This document shows positions 10,501-20,106 of a stretch of 64,000 nt of DNA, one piece after another. Origin of the DNA: Cephalotus follicularis (taxonomy: Eukaryota > Streptophyta > Magnoliopsida > Oxalidales > Cephalotaceae); assembly GCA_001972305.1 (NCBI GenBank), contig BDDD01000352.1:471832-535831 (forward strand), given 5' to 3'. The stretch's first letter is position 1, and every line of letters begins with the position of its first letter. The notes under the pieces are model-generated. The model had not been told where the DNA came from. It was given only the letters and a program-made list of their open reading frames with translations, and made no database searches. Made by a program: the position numbers and the translations under genes.

Positions 10501-12516
10501 TGATATTGACAAGGCATGGAAAATGATGGATATTGCAAAGTCAATAGAAAATAAATATGAAAGGGATGGTAGTGTTTGTCGGGCCTCTAAATATCATTCT
10601 GCCAAAGGGAATCCTTCAAGACAAGCGACTAATGTTAGTCCGGCTTCTAATGTAACAAAAAGGCAAAGATCCGGAATTAGGGAAGTTGGAAGCACTGGAA
10701 TAGAGAAGCAAGACAAGTATGGTTGTCTTCAAAGGAAAATAGAGAAGCATAAATCTCCAAAGTTGGAGAAACAAAACAAGGAAATTCCAAATAATTATTC
10801 ACCGGTATATTTTGAATCTTCTTCGTCTTATGGGGTCCAGACATACAGTGATGTCTGTCTTGTAAATGGGGAAAGGCTATTACCAAAACACATGTATGGA
10901 GATGAATCAAATTCTGCCAGTCAGCATGGTGGGGATTCTTGTTTGGTGAATTTGGCTGAGTCAATGCCAGGAACTTCTGATTCATTGAATGCTAAACTGG
11001 AGTTTCTTACTTCTTCCTCCTGTAAGATAGACATTATTGAGGAAGCAAAGAGGTTGGGGAAGCATAAGTCAGGAAAGGGTGATGATGCTAAAAGGGAAAT
11101 TCAATCTCTCGTCAAGCTCAACTTGAAGCATTTAAGCATAGACAAACAATTAGGTATGACCAGTTTCAACTAAAGTAGAAATTCATCATATACAACAATT
11201 ATGCCTCAATCCCAAGCTAGTTTGGTACTGCTATATGAATCATCTTTCTTTATTGCGTTCTATCTAGAGTTATATCCATAAGTTCTTTGTTGAGTAAATC
11301 ATTCTTTATTTTTCTACTCATAGTATAGGTCTACCCTCCTCTTTTGTCCATCTACTTGGATCTTAACGCATTTTCTCATCGGTGCATCTAAAGGTCTACA
11401 TTCGATATGTCCAAACCACTGAAATGTTTTATCTCGGTTTATCTTCAAAGGCGTTGTCCCTATTTTATTCCTAATGTAATCATTTCTTATTCTATCTTTT
11501 CTTGTATTCACGTACATCTATCTCAACATCCTCATTTTAGTTACACTAAGGTTATGGATATGTTGTTTCTTTATCGTTCAACATTACGTACCACAGCTTA
11601 TAGCTGTCCATATTTTATAATATTTATATATCTCGTTTCAAGGCTAGCTTTAACAGATTAATTAAGAGGTCAGATTTGTAGATCCATCCAAACCAAAAAA
11701 GTAAAAGGTTCGATGGTGGACATTTTAGTAACTTATTCTATTGGTCTGCATTATCTGTCTATTTAAATATTTATATACATTTTTCTAGCCTCTATCTATG
11801 TACATTTAAGTAATAGTGTTTGCACTTAGCAGGTTGTGAGAGATATATTTCTAACATTGGTCAAGTATGAGAGATATCTAGGGGAAAGGATAGTTTGTGG
11901 CATTGAAAGAGAAGAGGAAGAAAAAATCGCTTTCATTATTTTGTACAACCTTTTCCCACATTATGATTTCTTCTCTTTATGTTTTAATATCAAGAAATTT
12001 ACCATTCTTTTGGGCATTTTGAAGTTTAGGTAAATTGTAAATTATATATATAACTAATGTAATTGCGGCTGCATTTGCAGGAGTCGATGCATTCAAGGAA
12101 GTTGCTAGGGTCTCCACTCATACCATCCTGGGTGCGTGTGGTTTAGAGCCTCCAAAGTCTGGTATCCGTTCCTTTCCGAACTGGGTATGCAACCATCCTG
12201 AACAGAGTGACCAGTTTCGTAAATCCACCCTAATGTCGAATTCTTGCAGAGAATGCTTTAATGTCTTTGTGAAGGACGTTGTTCGCTCCATCATGTTTGA
12301 TAAAGTAGGTCGTGACAAATTATGACAAGGTTTTCATGCAGTCATTACTGCTTGGCCTTATGTAACTCACTTCTCAAAGGATACTAATTGTTTGTCTTCC
12401 TTGCCGTAGGTGGATTAGTTGTTTTTACATTTACATTTTTTTTTTTGCAGAAAGAAATAGTTAGTTCAGCAGCTGAGGTAATCAATACGTGCCTTCAGGA
12501 CAACAATTCTGCCTGA
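1357..12516 (+). CDS. RING and PHD zinc-finger protein (four exons, 626 aa)
   Basis: Joined exons 1357-1593, 9800-11153, 12081-12304 and 12451-12516 give one open frame of 627 codons including the stop, with GT-AG introns in phases 0, 1 and 0. Residues 10-50 form a C3HC4 RING finger (C10, C13, C28, H30, C33, C36, C47, C50). Residues 100-143 form a C4HC3 PHD finger (C100, C103, C115, C118, H123, C126, C140, C143). The middle is low-complexity, Ser/Lys-rich and probably disordered. The C-terminal 95 residues are compact and include the NSCRECF segment. This matches the plant PHD-and-RING-finger family. By family knowledge the RING suggests E3 ubiquitin ligase activity and the PHD suggests histone-tail reading in the nucleus; the target is unknown. 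The ATG at 1357 is preferred over the upstream TTG-type extension because it sits just before the RING. Intron 1 is about 8.2 kb and loaded with transposons. Confidence 0.9.
2506..2600 (-). repeat. Truncated 3' LTR of Copia-1
   Basis: The first 95 bp of the LTR, identical to 7307-7401. The remaining 54 bp seen in the 5' LTR are absent and the sequence diverges at 2505. Confidence 0.85.
2601..2615 (-). promoter_or_regulatory. Polypurine tract of Copia-1
   Basis: CTTGAGGGGGAGTGT on the - strand, directly upstream of the 3' LTR start. This is the usual plant Copia plus-strand primer site. Confidence 0.85.
2611..4398 (-). pseudogene. Copia-1 reverse transcriptase and RNase H
   Basis: The frame 4398-4030 (start of the reverse transcriptase domain) is shifted against 4005-2611 (464 codons). 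The latter holds the fingers-palm region (YKARLVAKGF), the catalytic YVDD box, the NADHTLF and YFLGIEVA blocks, and Copia RNase H motifs (TDSDWA, SSAEAE, CDSKSA, KHVEIDRHF). The RT-RNase H part is the longest intact piece of the element and ends at the polypurine tract. Confidence 0.92.
4674..5643 (-). pseudogene. Copia-1 integrase region (broken)
   Basis: The stretch 5643-5041 has the pre-integrase zinc-binding part (HHRLGYPP, CESCIFAKQ) and the first catalytic Asp in IHSDVWGPA. The frame shifts, and 5044-4796 continues with RSDNGTEY (second Asp) and GVAERKNR (catalytic Glu). The integrase tail goes on to about 4458 in other frames. The catalytic triad is recognisable but the frame is interrupted at least twice. 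Confidence 0.87.
5583..6950 (-). pseudogene. Copia-1 gag and protease (broken)
   Basis: Two open stretches (6950-6600 and 6533-5583) hold the gag of Copia elements. The first has the KLDGTNYLIWSRSV entry motif. The second has the gag core, a zinc knuckle CDYCGKEKHTRDRC of C-x2-C-x4-H-x4-C type, and the protease active site DSGATDHMTG. A stop around 6540-6600 and a frameshift after the protease break the reading frame. The natural polyprotein is one continuous frame, so this copy cannot make it. Confidence 0.88.
7241..7252 (-). promoter_or_regulatory. Primer-binding site of Copia-1
   Basis: TGGTATCAGAGC on the - strand, the standard initiator-Met tRNA primer-binding sequence of plant Copia elements, directly after the 5' LTR. 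Confidence 0.9.
7253..7401 (-). repeat. 5' LTR of Copia-1
   Basis: On the - strand it starts TGTTATTCATACG and ends directly at the primer-binding site. Positions 7307-7401 match 2506-2600 base for base. Confidence 0.85.
7729..7864. repeat. Long inverted repeat (hairpin, possible MITE)
   Basis: The left arm begins CTAACTTTGAAAATTAGC (7729) and runs through ATGCCCTGTGGGCCCACC. The right arm, ending at 7864, is its reverse complement over about 40 bp with one mismatch and one 1-bp indel. About 55 bp separate the arms, and this spacer repeats part of the arm (TTGAAAGTTAGCTTTAAT). No target duplication was found. Confidence 0.75.
8053..8328 (+). other. Unrecognised coding-like segment in intron 1
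   Basis: An open frame preceded by a good acceptor-like sequence (TCTTTTTAG) at about 8050. The composition looks coding (for example FLECHPSLFAPNVARLTLEF) but I recognise no family. It opens with TTG, not ATG. It ends in a small perfect hairpin (8321-8357). It may be a captured or decayed gene fragment. Related proteins go straight from the RING exon to the PHD exon, so it is probably not a RING-PHD exon. Confidence 0.3.
8321..8357. repeat. Short perfect hairpin
   Basis: GGTTATAAATGAAAT (8321-8335) and its exact reverse complement ATTTCATTTATAACC (8343-8357), with a 7-nt loop. Confidence 0.7.
8450..9179. mobile_element. Non-autonomous hAT-type DNA transposon
   Basis: The ends are inverted repeats: TAGGGATGGCAAT at 8450 and the complement of TAGGGATGACAATT ending at 9179. 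They are flanked by a perfect 8-bp target duplication TGTGCGGC (8442-8449 and 9180-9187). An 8-bp duplication and a TAGGGATGGCAA-like terminus are typical of plant hAT elements. Subterminal regions are rich in CCCCGTCCCCG and GGGTACG motifs in inverted orientation, likely transposase-binding repeats. No transposase is encoded in the 730 bp, so it must move in trans. It contains a short TATC repeat (about 8929-8946). Confidence 0.9.
9204..9434 (+). other. Second unrecognised coding-like segment in intron 1
   Basis: A 76-codon open frame without an ATG near its start. Its composition is protein-like (LNIHNYDWFGQWYAPQL, LFGLHPSFRC), ending at TAG 9432-9434. It starts just right of the hAT element and may belong with 8053-8328 to one decayed gene fragment that the hAT element split. 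I cannot identify it. Confidence 0.25.
9800..11153 (+). CDS. RING-PHD gene, exon 2 (PHD finger and central region)
   Basis: Starts after TTTGCAG with Val-Tyr-His and ends TTAG|GTATGA, one base into a codon. It codes the PHD finger (residues 100-143) and most of the disordered middle. Without splicing at 11154 the frame would run only to 11173, giving a product lacking the conserved C-terminal part. Confidence 0.9.
11200..11660 (-). mobile_element. LINE (L1-type) remnant in intron 2
   Basis: The - strand frame 11517-11314 encodes the characteristic end of plant L1-type reverse transcriptases (RNDYIRNKIG, then FQWFGHIECRPLDAPMRKC). The downstream side (about 11200-11310) resembles the conserved LINE 3' tail. 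It is a 5'-truncated, decayed copy, antisense to the host gene. Confidence 0.75.
12081..12304 (+). CDS. RING-PHD gene, exon 3 (conserved C-terminal block)
   Basis: Starts after GCATTTGCAG, completes the split Gly codon and ends GATAAA|GTAGGT in phase 0. It codes the conserved block with FKEVARVSTHTILGACGLE and NSCRECFNVFVKDVV. It is more conserved in character than the middle region. Its function is unknown. Confidence 0.88.
12451..12516 (+). CDS. RING-PHD gene, exon 4 (last exon)
   Basis: Starts after a long T-tract and TTTTGCAG. It encodes 21 residues (KEIVSSAAEVINTCLQDNNSA) cut here by TGA at 12514-12516. The 3' UTR follows to roughly 12800, ahead of the Copia-2 LTR. Confidence 0.85.
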   Translation, partial: KEIVSSAAEVINTCLQDNNSA

Positions 12517-12820
12517 AAAAAATAATCCCGTAGGAATAATTCACCTCCAGTTGAGATTTTGGGGAGATTTAGGGAAAGAAAGTTACTTGTTATTTTATAG
12601 CACATCCATCGAAATAATAATGGTATAAATACCAAAATTTTGCATGGTTCACGTTAACTCATATAGAATATCCATGGAAATCCAGTCAAATTCTTGTTTA
12701 CAAATATATAATTAATGTTTGTATTCAGAATCTACAAATTTAAAACAAAATCAAGTTGGTTTTGACTGCATGGAGCTGTCTTAAAATGAGATCTCTTAAA
12801 ATTTATAATTTTAAGAGTAA

Positions 12821-13022
12821 TGTTATAAACTTCTGAAATTAATTAACAACTGAAGATAAATAAATCAAGAGAGAAATTGAGAGAGAATAAGAGATTTTCT
12901 TATTATGAAATTCTTAATTTCTTCTTGACATTACATTCTTATTTATAGGAGTTTAGGAGTTGTTGGAATAGTAATTCATACCTAATTTTGCTTAATTTTG
13001 CCTAATTTTGACTAATTTTACA
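12821..13022 (-). repeat. 3' LTR of Copia-2
   Basis: On the - strand it runs from TGTAAAATTAGTC to TTTATAACA, preceded by the polypurine tract AAGGGGGAGTAT. It contains TATAAATAAG and four short CTAATTTTG-like repeats. No second copy is present. Confidence 0.75.
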
Positions 13023-13067
13023 ATACTCCCCCTTGAATTTCTATTCCATATTACTATGACTGTCTCG

Positions 13068-13637
13068 TTAAAACCTTGCTAGGAAAAACTCATTGGGATA
13101 AAAACCTTTGCGAAGGAAAAAGAGTACAGTCTCCCCCTGAAACAAAACTTCACAAGTTCTTGAACTGGCAGTCTTTGTAAGTTCTTCAGAAGTATCTACA
13201 AGATTTAAATCATCCACATATACTGCAATAATAGCAAATCCATCGTTAGATTTTTTGATAAAAATACATGGACATATTTGATCATTTGTATACCCTTCTT
13301 TGATTAAATATCCACTTAGTCGATTGTACCACATTCGACCAGATTGTTTCAATCCATACAACGAACGTTGTAGTTTAATTGAATACATGTGGCGAGATTT
13401 GTTCGATTCAGGAATTTTAAATCCATTAGGAATTCTCATATATATGTCACTATCAAGTGATCCATATAAGTATGCTGTTACTACGTCCATAAGACGAGTT
13501 TCAAGTCCGTTCGAAGCAGCCATACTAATTAGGAATCGAAAAGTAATTCCATCCATAACTGGAGAATATGTTTCCTGGTAATCAATACCTGGTCTCTGTG
13601 AGAACCCTTGGGCTACAAGCCTTGCTTTGTATCTCAC
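13068..13637 (-). pseudogene. Copia-2 reverse transcriptase fragment
   Basis: Covers the first half of a Copia reverse transcriptase (YKARLVAQGFSQ, YGLKQSGRMWYNRL) up to the YVDD box. Just after it the sequence jumps to unrelated codons, so the thumb and RNase H are deleted. Upstream frames to about 13930 hold decayed integrase-RT linker. Confidence 0.88.
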
Positions 13638-14167
13638 AATTTCATTTTTCTCATTTCATTTTTGAACAAATATCCACCTGAATCCAACAGGGGTTACACC
13701 GCTTGGTGTTTGAATTATTGGTCCAAATACTTCTTGTTTGGACAAAGATTGCAACTCTGCTTGTATTGCATCTTTCCATTTTGGCCAATCATTTCTTTGT
13801 TGACATTGTTCAACACTTTGTGGTTCAGGATCCATAACAGGATTGCAATATCCAATGCAACGATATAAGCAAATTTGTCATTAACTATAATCTCATCTAG
13901 AGTCACCGTGAGTTTTGAAAATAACACATTGTCTTGTGTTAATATTATTTCAGGGTTTAGTACACCACCCCACTCTTCCTATAGATTAAGACAAGATAAT
14001 AACTAACTTACTCCTTATCAACAGAACCTGAATCAAAGAAATAAATTTGTCCAGCCCATGGACTAAATTACAACCAAATAAATATACTAACATAAGAGCA
14101 GAGCATAGTATATAACATCTAATCGTTATAAAAGACATAACTTTAGTGTATAAGGTAGTAGCTAAAG

Positions 14168-14974
14168 CTAAAATTGAGTAAAACAAAACAATAACAGAAA
14201 GGGGTTAAAGCATACATGAGACCATCTTGTCGATGCATCTATTAAGACCATGAAATACCGAAATGGCCCAGATAGTGGACTAATCGTTCCACAAATATCT
14301 CCTTGAATTCTCTCTAAGAATTTTAGAGATTCTATAACCACTTTTGTTGTAGATGGTCTTGTAATGAGTTTTCTTTGCGAACAAGCAACGCAATGATTCT
14401 CATTATTCAATAGCATTTTTTGCTTTTTAAGTGGATGGCCATGTGAACTTTCAATGATTCGACGCATCATTGTCACACCTGGGTGGCTTAGCCGTTCATG
14501 CCAAATCATGAACCCTTTTAAGTCTATGACTTTTGAATCCACAACATTATGAGATTCAATTGCTCTAATTTTCATAATGTATAGCCCAGAAGAAAGCCCA
14601 GGGAGTTTCTCCAATATTTGCTTTCGGCCGGAAGCATTACCAGTGATATAAAGATATTCTTTGCCATTTTCATTTGTGGTTTCAATATAATAACCATTAA
14701 GGCGAATATCTTTGAAACTAAGCAAGTTTCTTCTAGACTTTGTCGAATATAAAGCATCTGTGATGCGCATTTGTGTTCCATTTGATAACACAAAGCTGGT
14801 CATTCCAGAACCTTCAATTAAGTCTGATGTACAAGAAATTGTTCCAACATTAGCCTTTTCTATTGTCAAATGTGAAAAATATTTTTCACTCTGGAGTATT
14901 GTGTGTGTTGTTGCACTGTCAGCTATGCATATATCTCCAATATCTATTGTATGATGATCTATAGATAAAAGCAC
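14168..14974 (-). pseudogene. Copia-2 protease and pre-integrase
   Basis: Holds a Copia protease with DSATTH in place of the usual DSGA(T/S) (the Gly is lost), the pre-integrase zinc region (WHERLSHPG, CVACSQRK) and the first integrase Asp (QGDICGT). The frame ends before the rest of the integrase, which is missing. Confidence 0.85.
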
Positions 14975-15062
14975 ACATGTTAATAAATATAACTATGTTA
15001 TATTTAACTTTCATAAGCACTTTATTCAAAAGTGATAAACATTAAAACAATAGCACATAACA

Positions 15063-15725
15063 TCAACCGAGATGGAAGTCTTCGTCGACAACCACTTGAT
15101 TCATTTTCTCGTTTGGATCACTTACGTAATCAGCAATGTCCAAATGGGTTATACCCATTGAACCAAAGTCTGATTGCGTAGTTTCCAAAGGATCACAACC
15201 TATAAAATTTGTTTCAATTCGTTTGTCATTCTCTTTTAGAGAAGCTTGATATAAGTCGACCCAATGCTTCGCTGTGCGACAAGCACGGTACCAATGACCT
15301 TCCATACCACATCGGTTGCAATTACCCTTTTTATTTTGGGTTTGTTCATCCTTACTGGATTGTCCAGGATTGCGCCACTTTTGACGTTGTTTTGTATCAG
15401 GATTTTGCCATTTCATGCTATTATTATTACGTGACCCCAAGAAATTTTGATTTCTTCCACTGCCACGTCCTCTTCCACGTTCACGTCCACGCCCTCTTCC
15501 TCGTCCTCCAAAATAGGACGAAATTGCATTTACCTCTGGTAAAGGGGCTGAACCAGTGGGACGATTTTCATGATTTTGCAGGAGTAATTCATTATTTTAC
15601 TCCGCAATAAGAAGAGATCCAATTAGTTCACGATATTTCGTGAACCCGTGCAACCTATACTATTGTTGCAGTAACATATTGGATGCATGAAATGTTCGAT
15701 ATGTTTTCTCCAGCAACATATCCTC
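15063..15725 (-). pseudogene. Copia-2 gag fragment
   Basis: The frame 15440-15063 has a CCHC zinc knuckle (CNRCGMEGHWYRAC). Upstream, to about 15725, other frames encode the Gly/Arg-repeat linker and gag end with stops. The 5' part of gag and the 5' LTR are gone. A T-tract follows at about 15728. Confidence 0.8.
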
Positions 15726-15807
15726 GGTGATTTTTTTTTTTTGTTCTTTTTTTGGTTACTTGAAAATTATAGCCTACATTTTGATTGAATTATTCCTGCT
15801 TTATCAG

Positions 15808-15993
15808 CAACACATTGGTGTAAATGTCTCCCAAGAAGAAAGTGGTGGACTGCAATAGGTTGAAGCCACTTCTGAAGATAATGCTGCAAGTAATCATTCA
15901 AGTAGTTCCATGTATTGTACTCGGAGAAACAAGGGATACATCGGAAAAGGAAGCGATGATGATGTTAGTGTTTCTTGTTTCCGTATGATGTGA
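15808..15993 (+). pseudogene. Possible exon remnant, unidentified
   Basis: A good acceptor (CTGCTTTATCAG) at 15807 is followed by codons for QQHIGVNVSQEESGGLQ, then TAG at 15856-15858. The same frame reopens for another 40 or so Ser/Asp-rich codons to TGA at about 15993. It is either a real last exon with 3' UTR or a decayed gene piece. No family recognised. Confidence 0.2.
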
Positions 15994-16897
15994 CTAAGGG
16001 ATAACATTATATTTGGATGTGCATAATTCGGAATAGAATATATGCCTTGTTCTCTAATATTCTTCTGATACTAAAGATATGATTTTATATGCCAATTCTT
16101 TCCGGGGGCATTGGCTTTGGAGTACGAATATTTCATTAATATTGTTAACACCGTAGAATCTAAAGTTTTGTTTTACCAAAGTCACTACATAAGAAATTCA
16201 TCATCGTATACGTGTTTTCGATTAAGAAGTCAATCCTTTAGATTCTAAAGTAATCATGTTAAAAGAATCATCTTAACAAGAATGAGTTAAAAAAAATTCT
16301 TATGTTTAGCTTCACTCAGTTTTATTTTTCAGCAAAAAAAGAAAAAGAAAAAATCAATCACATACCACCTTTAAGAGATGGATCATAGAGTATTGTTTTC
16401 AATTTAGGGAATTCACCAAACTCTTCAGAGACCTGTCTTGGTTATATATAACTGGCTGCAGAACCTTTCATTCAATTTTCTCATGTAAAGGCACACAGAA
16501 ATTACAGATACTTGGTTTCATGAAGGCTATAAAGTAGACCTAGTTTATGGAAGCTCTTGTGCCTACAAACAATATTATTACTTTATGAATACAAAGGTGT
16601 GTGCAAAAACTTTGTATGAAAAGTCAAACTGTCTCTATTTATTTTTTCTAAACACTAACTTTCTTATCAGAAAACCAGAATCCCCCAAATCAAGAATAAG
16701 ACCTAATGGTGACACAAGAAAATACACCGAAGAAGCAAAAGCAGTGCAATTGTAAACACTCTCGCTACTTGAAGTCGTAAGGACATCACCTCTTCAGATT
16801 TTTTTTTGTAAAGAAGCATCTTACTAATGAATTGATGTTCAGTTCTACTTTGATGTTTGTATGTATTTTTGTCTTTAATACCATAATAATCATGTTA
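15994..16897. other. AT-rich spacer left of Gypsy-1
   Basis: No open frame, repeat or RNA gene seen. It is the left flank of the Gypsy-1 insertion and joins 25618 onward in the pre-insertion sequence. Confidence 0.5.
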
Positions 16898-16902
16898 GTG
16901 AC

Positions 16903-17404
16903 TGATATGGAAAATTTTTTGTATATAATAAAACCGTCACGTGTCCTCTGGAAAAACAGGACAAGTGTCCTCTGGAGCTACAGACACGTGGTCGGGTGAT
17001 TTGCAATCTGAAAAGATAACACACAATATAACGCTCCGACGTCAAATCAGGGAAATGGAGAGATACTCGGCCATTTCCTAGGGGTACAATAATTATCTCC
17101 GTAATGTAAGTCAAGGCACTTACAACCAGGTTCTATAAATACTACAAAGCAACACTTTATACATATCGGTCAATTCTAGACTAAAAAGAGCCTTTTTGTT
17201 GTCTTCTCTGCCATTACTAATATAAGCATCGGAGAGTCCCCGGGAGTAATACCTCCTGAATCTTCGTTTAGTTTGCTTTTTGTGTGCAGAGATGACCATC
17301 AAACACCGTTCAAACACCTTTCTCGGAGCATTTGTGGCGTTTCTTTGAACAAATCAAACCTCTACACGTAGGAGACTGTTTTGGTGTTGATTTTGACATC
17401 AACA
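16903..17404 (+). repeat. 5' LTR of Gypsy-1
   Basis: TGATATGG to CATCAACA. It contains two CACGTG G-boxes (16938-16943 and 16985-16990) and a TATAAAT box (17134-17140), so it looks like a complete Pol II promoter. Confidence 0.93.
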
Positions 17405-17406
17405 GT

Positions 17407-17422
17407 TGGCGCCGTCTATGGG
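17407..17422 (+). promoter_or_regulatory. Primer-binding site of Gypsy-1
   Basis: TGGCGCCGTCTATGGG, two bases after the LTR end, of the kind usual in Tat/Athila-type elements. Confidence 0.85.
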
Positions 17423-17449
17423 AAAACGTAACAAGAAGTCATTGTGATC

Positions 17450-19080
17450 ATGTCTCCGAGAAGAAACATCAACTCCGCGGCCGATGGCAGCCAGGCTCCC
17501 ACTGGAAGCCAAGCTCCCATTGCTAGTCAAGTCGTCGCACCTGAGCAAACTCCCATCACGGGCGAGCAACTCAATCAGCTGCTCCAAGAAATGGGGCGCC
17601 TTACAACCTTACTAGCAAACAACTTAGCCAGCCAAAACAAAACTGGTCCGAGCAAACTAGCCATCCTAGATAAGGCTGGTCCGAGCAGGCCAGCCACAGA
17701 AGTTCAATAGCCCCAAGGGGCCAGGCGAAACCCATCGAGGAGGGCCACGCATCCTCCAAGGCGGTCAGAGATTGATACATCTATAAGGAGGAGAACAGAG
17801 ATTAATACATCTCTAAGGGCGGAGTCCTCAAGTGCAAAGGATTATAGTTACAACCCCCAACAAGACCTTCCCGAGCAGGATCCGATGGAAGAGGACTATT
17901 CAATGGAAGAGGAGCAGAGCCGAGCACGATCCTCTGATTCTCGTAAGACAGAGACCCGACCAAGGAGTAGGTCAGACCATTCAGTCAGACTTGCCGGGCA
18001 GTCCCAGGTTTCTAGCAAGACTAGAAGCATTGAAGACAATGAGCAGACCATGAACATATGGTTTGCCGAGATGGAGAGGAGGATCAAAGGATCCGAACAC
18101 TCAAAGGGGTACCTATTAGAGGTATGAAATATCAACACCACTCCTTTCACACCCGAGATAATGAGGGAGCGTATCCCAAGGGGATTCCGATTCCCGAGTC
18201 TCAAGGAGTATGATGGATCCACCGATCCGATCCAGCATGTACGATATTACACCCAAATCATGTTGGTACACCAGGCCTCGGATGCGGTCCTTTGCCGAGG
18301 ATTCCTGGCAACGTTTACTGAAGTAGCCCAGTCATGGTTTTCTACACTACCAATGGATTCGGTGTCGAATTTTGAACAGTTTACGGAACTGTTCGTTACC
18401 AAATTCCTCAACAACACCACCCAGAGAAGGAATTCAAGTCATCTAATCAACGTGGTGTTGGGGAAGGATGAGTCACTAAGAGACTACCTCTGACAGTGAA
18501 GAACTTGGAACCGTCTTTTGCTCTGGCAGTTTTGAATAGTGGGTTGAAAGACAACTCACCTTTTACCTTTTCTCTTATGAAGAAGTTTGCTCTGGACATG
18601 GCTGACCTCCTCAGAAGAGCCGAGAAGTACGTGAATGCAAAGGAGGCGATGGCAGCTAGGAAGCAAAAGACTTTCTGGTCGGGCCATCAGGTGGAGAAAG
18701 AGGAGCACTCACGAAGTGTTCCAGGGAAGAAACATAAGAGAAAGGAGAGGTCGGAGCTGACCAAAGATGACCTTAGGCACAAGCTCTCCAAAAGGGAGGA
18801 ATCTCCAAAAAGGGGAACACCAATTCCAAATTACAACAATTTTGCCCCTCTTTTGGAGTCGCGTACCAGGATACTGACGGTGGAGAAGGACAAGGTCTCG
18901 ATCCAGTGGCTGGTATCATTGAGATCCCCGGCAGAGAAGAGGGACTCAGACAAGTATTGTTGGTACCATCGTGACCACGGGTACGATACGGAAGAGTGCA
19001 AGCACTTAAAGAATCAGATTAAGGACCTGATACGCAAATGTCATCTAAGGAAATATGTTGACAAAGATGCTTCGCAATAG
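17450..19080 (+). pseudogene. Gypsy-1 gag (broken)
   Basis: Starts MSPRRNINSAADGSQ at 17450 and is broken by a stop at about 17708 and others near 18125 and 18494. Retrotransposon gag core motifs are clear at 18161-18493 (FEQFTELFVTKFLNNTTQRR). Near 18950-19050 a variant zinc motif (CWYHRDHGYDTEEC) is followed by KNQIKDLIR, typical of Tat-lineage gag. The gag of Gypsy-2 and Gypsy-3 is homologous through its length. Confidence 0.87.
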
Positions 19081-19339
19081 AGAAGGGAGCTCAGAGAAGA
19101 AGCTCCGTAGCAAGAACAGGCGCAGCAGCCTAGGGGTGTGATACACACCATTTCTGGAGGAGTCGCGTCTGGTGGCTACCATAGCAGGGCTCGAAAAGCC
19201 TATGCTAGACAAACCTTTGCTGTGCAACAATACACGCATAGAAAAAGGTTGAAGTCGGGTGGAGAAGATGAGGTAATATCCTCTCAGAGGTGGACTACGA
19301 GGGAGTACGTCTCCCTCACGATGATCCAATGGTGGTGAC

Positions 19340-20100
19340 CCTTCAAGTGGAATTATTCACTATGAATAGAATCCTCATCGATAGTGGAAGCTCGGCAGAT
19401 ATCCTTTACAAACACGCATTTGATCAATTGAGATACCGGCCGACCAACTAAGGCTAGTGAAAACTCTTTTGGTGGGCTTCGCAGGAGAGATGGTCCATCC
19501 TCTGGGATCCATCTACTTGTCAGTGGTTGCAGGCAGGGCACCACGCCAAACCTAGGTACAAATGACTTTCCCGGTGGTTGATACACTGAGCCCATACAAT
19601 GCTATAGTTGGGCAATCATGATTGAACTTGATAGAGGTAATAGTGTCGACTAGGCACTTATTGGCGAAATTCCCGACCATGTTTGGTGTTGGAGAAGTCC
19701 GAGGAGACCAGCATGTGGCAAGGCAGTGTTATAAAACTACCATAATTGACAAGGGTAAGGAAAAGGCCCTTCTCATAGCTAATGTGGAGCTTAGAGGAAA
19801 GGTGGAGCCCGAGCATCCACAGCCTGTGGAGGATGTTATGCAGGTGCCTCTAGAGGAAGGCAGTACAGATAAAGTTTTCCAGGTCGGCTCACAACTTGGA
19901 GTGGAGGAGAAAGAGGAACTAATAACGTTCCTCAAAAACAACAGAGATGTGTTCTCCTGGCCAGCAGAGGAGGTCCCTGGGATCAGTCCAGAGGTGATGG
20001 TCCATAAGTTAAGTGTGGATCCAATGCGGCCTCCGACCAGGCAAAAGAAGAGAAACTTCACCCCTGAGAGGCAACAGTTGGTGTCGTCTGTTATTTCTGG
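19340..20100 (+). pseudogene. Gypsy-1 protease and start of RT (truncated)
   Basis: Homologous to the first 270 residues of the Gypsy-2 pol: the protease region around 19350-19440 (LIDSGSSADILYKHAF once frames are allowed) and the linker 19622-20080. It ends at [10 protein letters not shown], after which the sequence jumps to the integrase. Confidence 0.82.
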
Positions 20101-20106
20101 CCGACC

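Larger units (their letters stand above)
12821..15725 (-). mobile_element. Copia relic (Copia-2), 5'-truncated and internally deleted
   Basis: On the - strand the order is gag with a Gly/Arg-rich tail and zinc knuckle (15725-15063), protease and start of integrase (14974-14168), half of the reverse transcriptase (13637-13200), polypurine tract at about 13035-13023, and one LTR (13022-12821). The 5' LTR, primer site, integrase core, the end of reverse transcriptase and RNase H are missing. The element is dead and lies just downstream of the RING-PHD gene. Confidence 0.85.
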
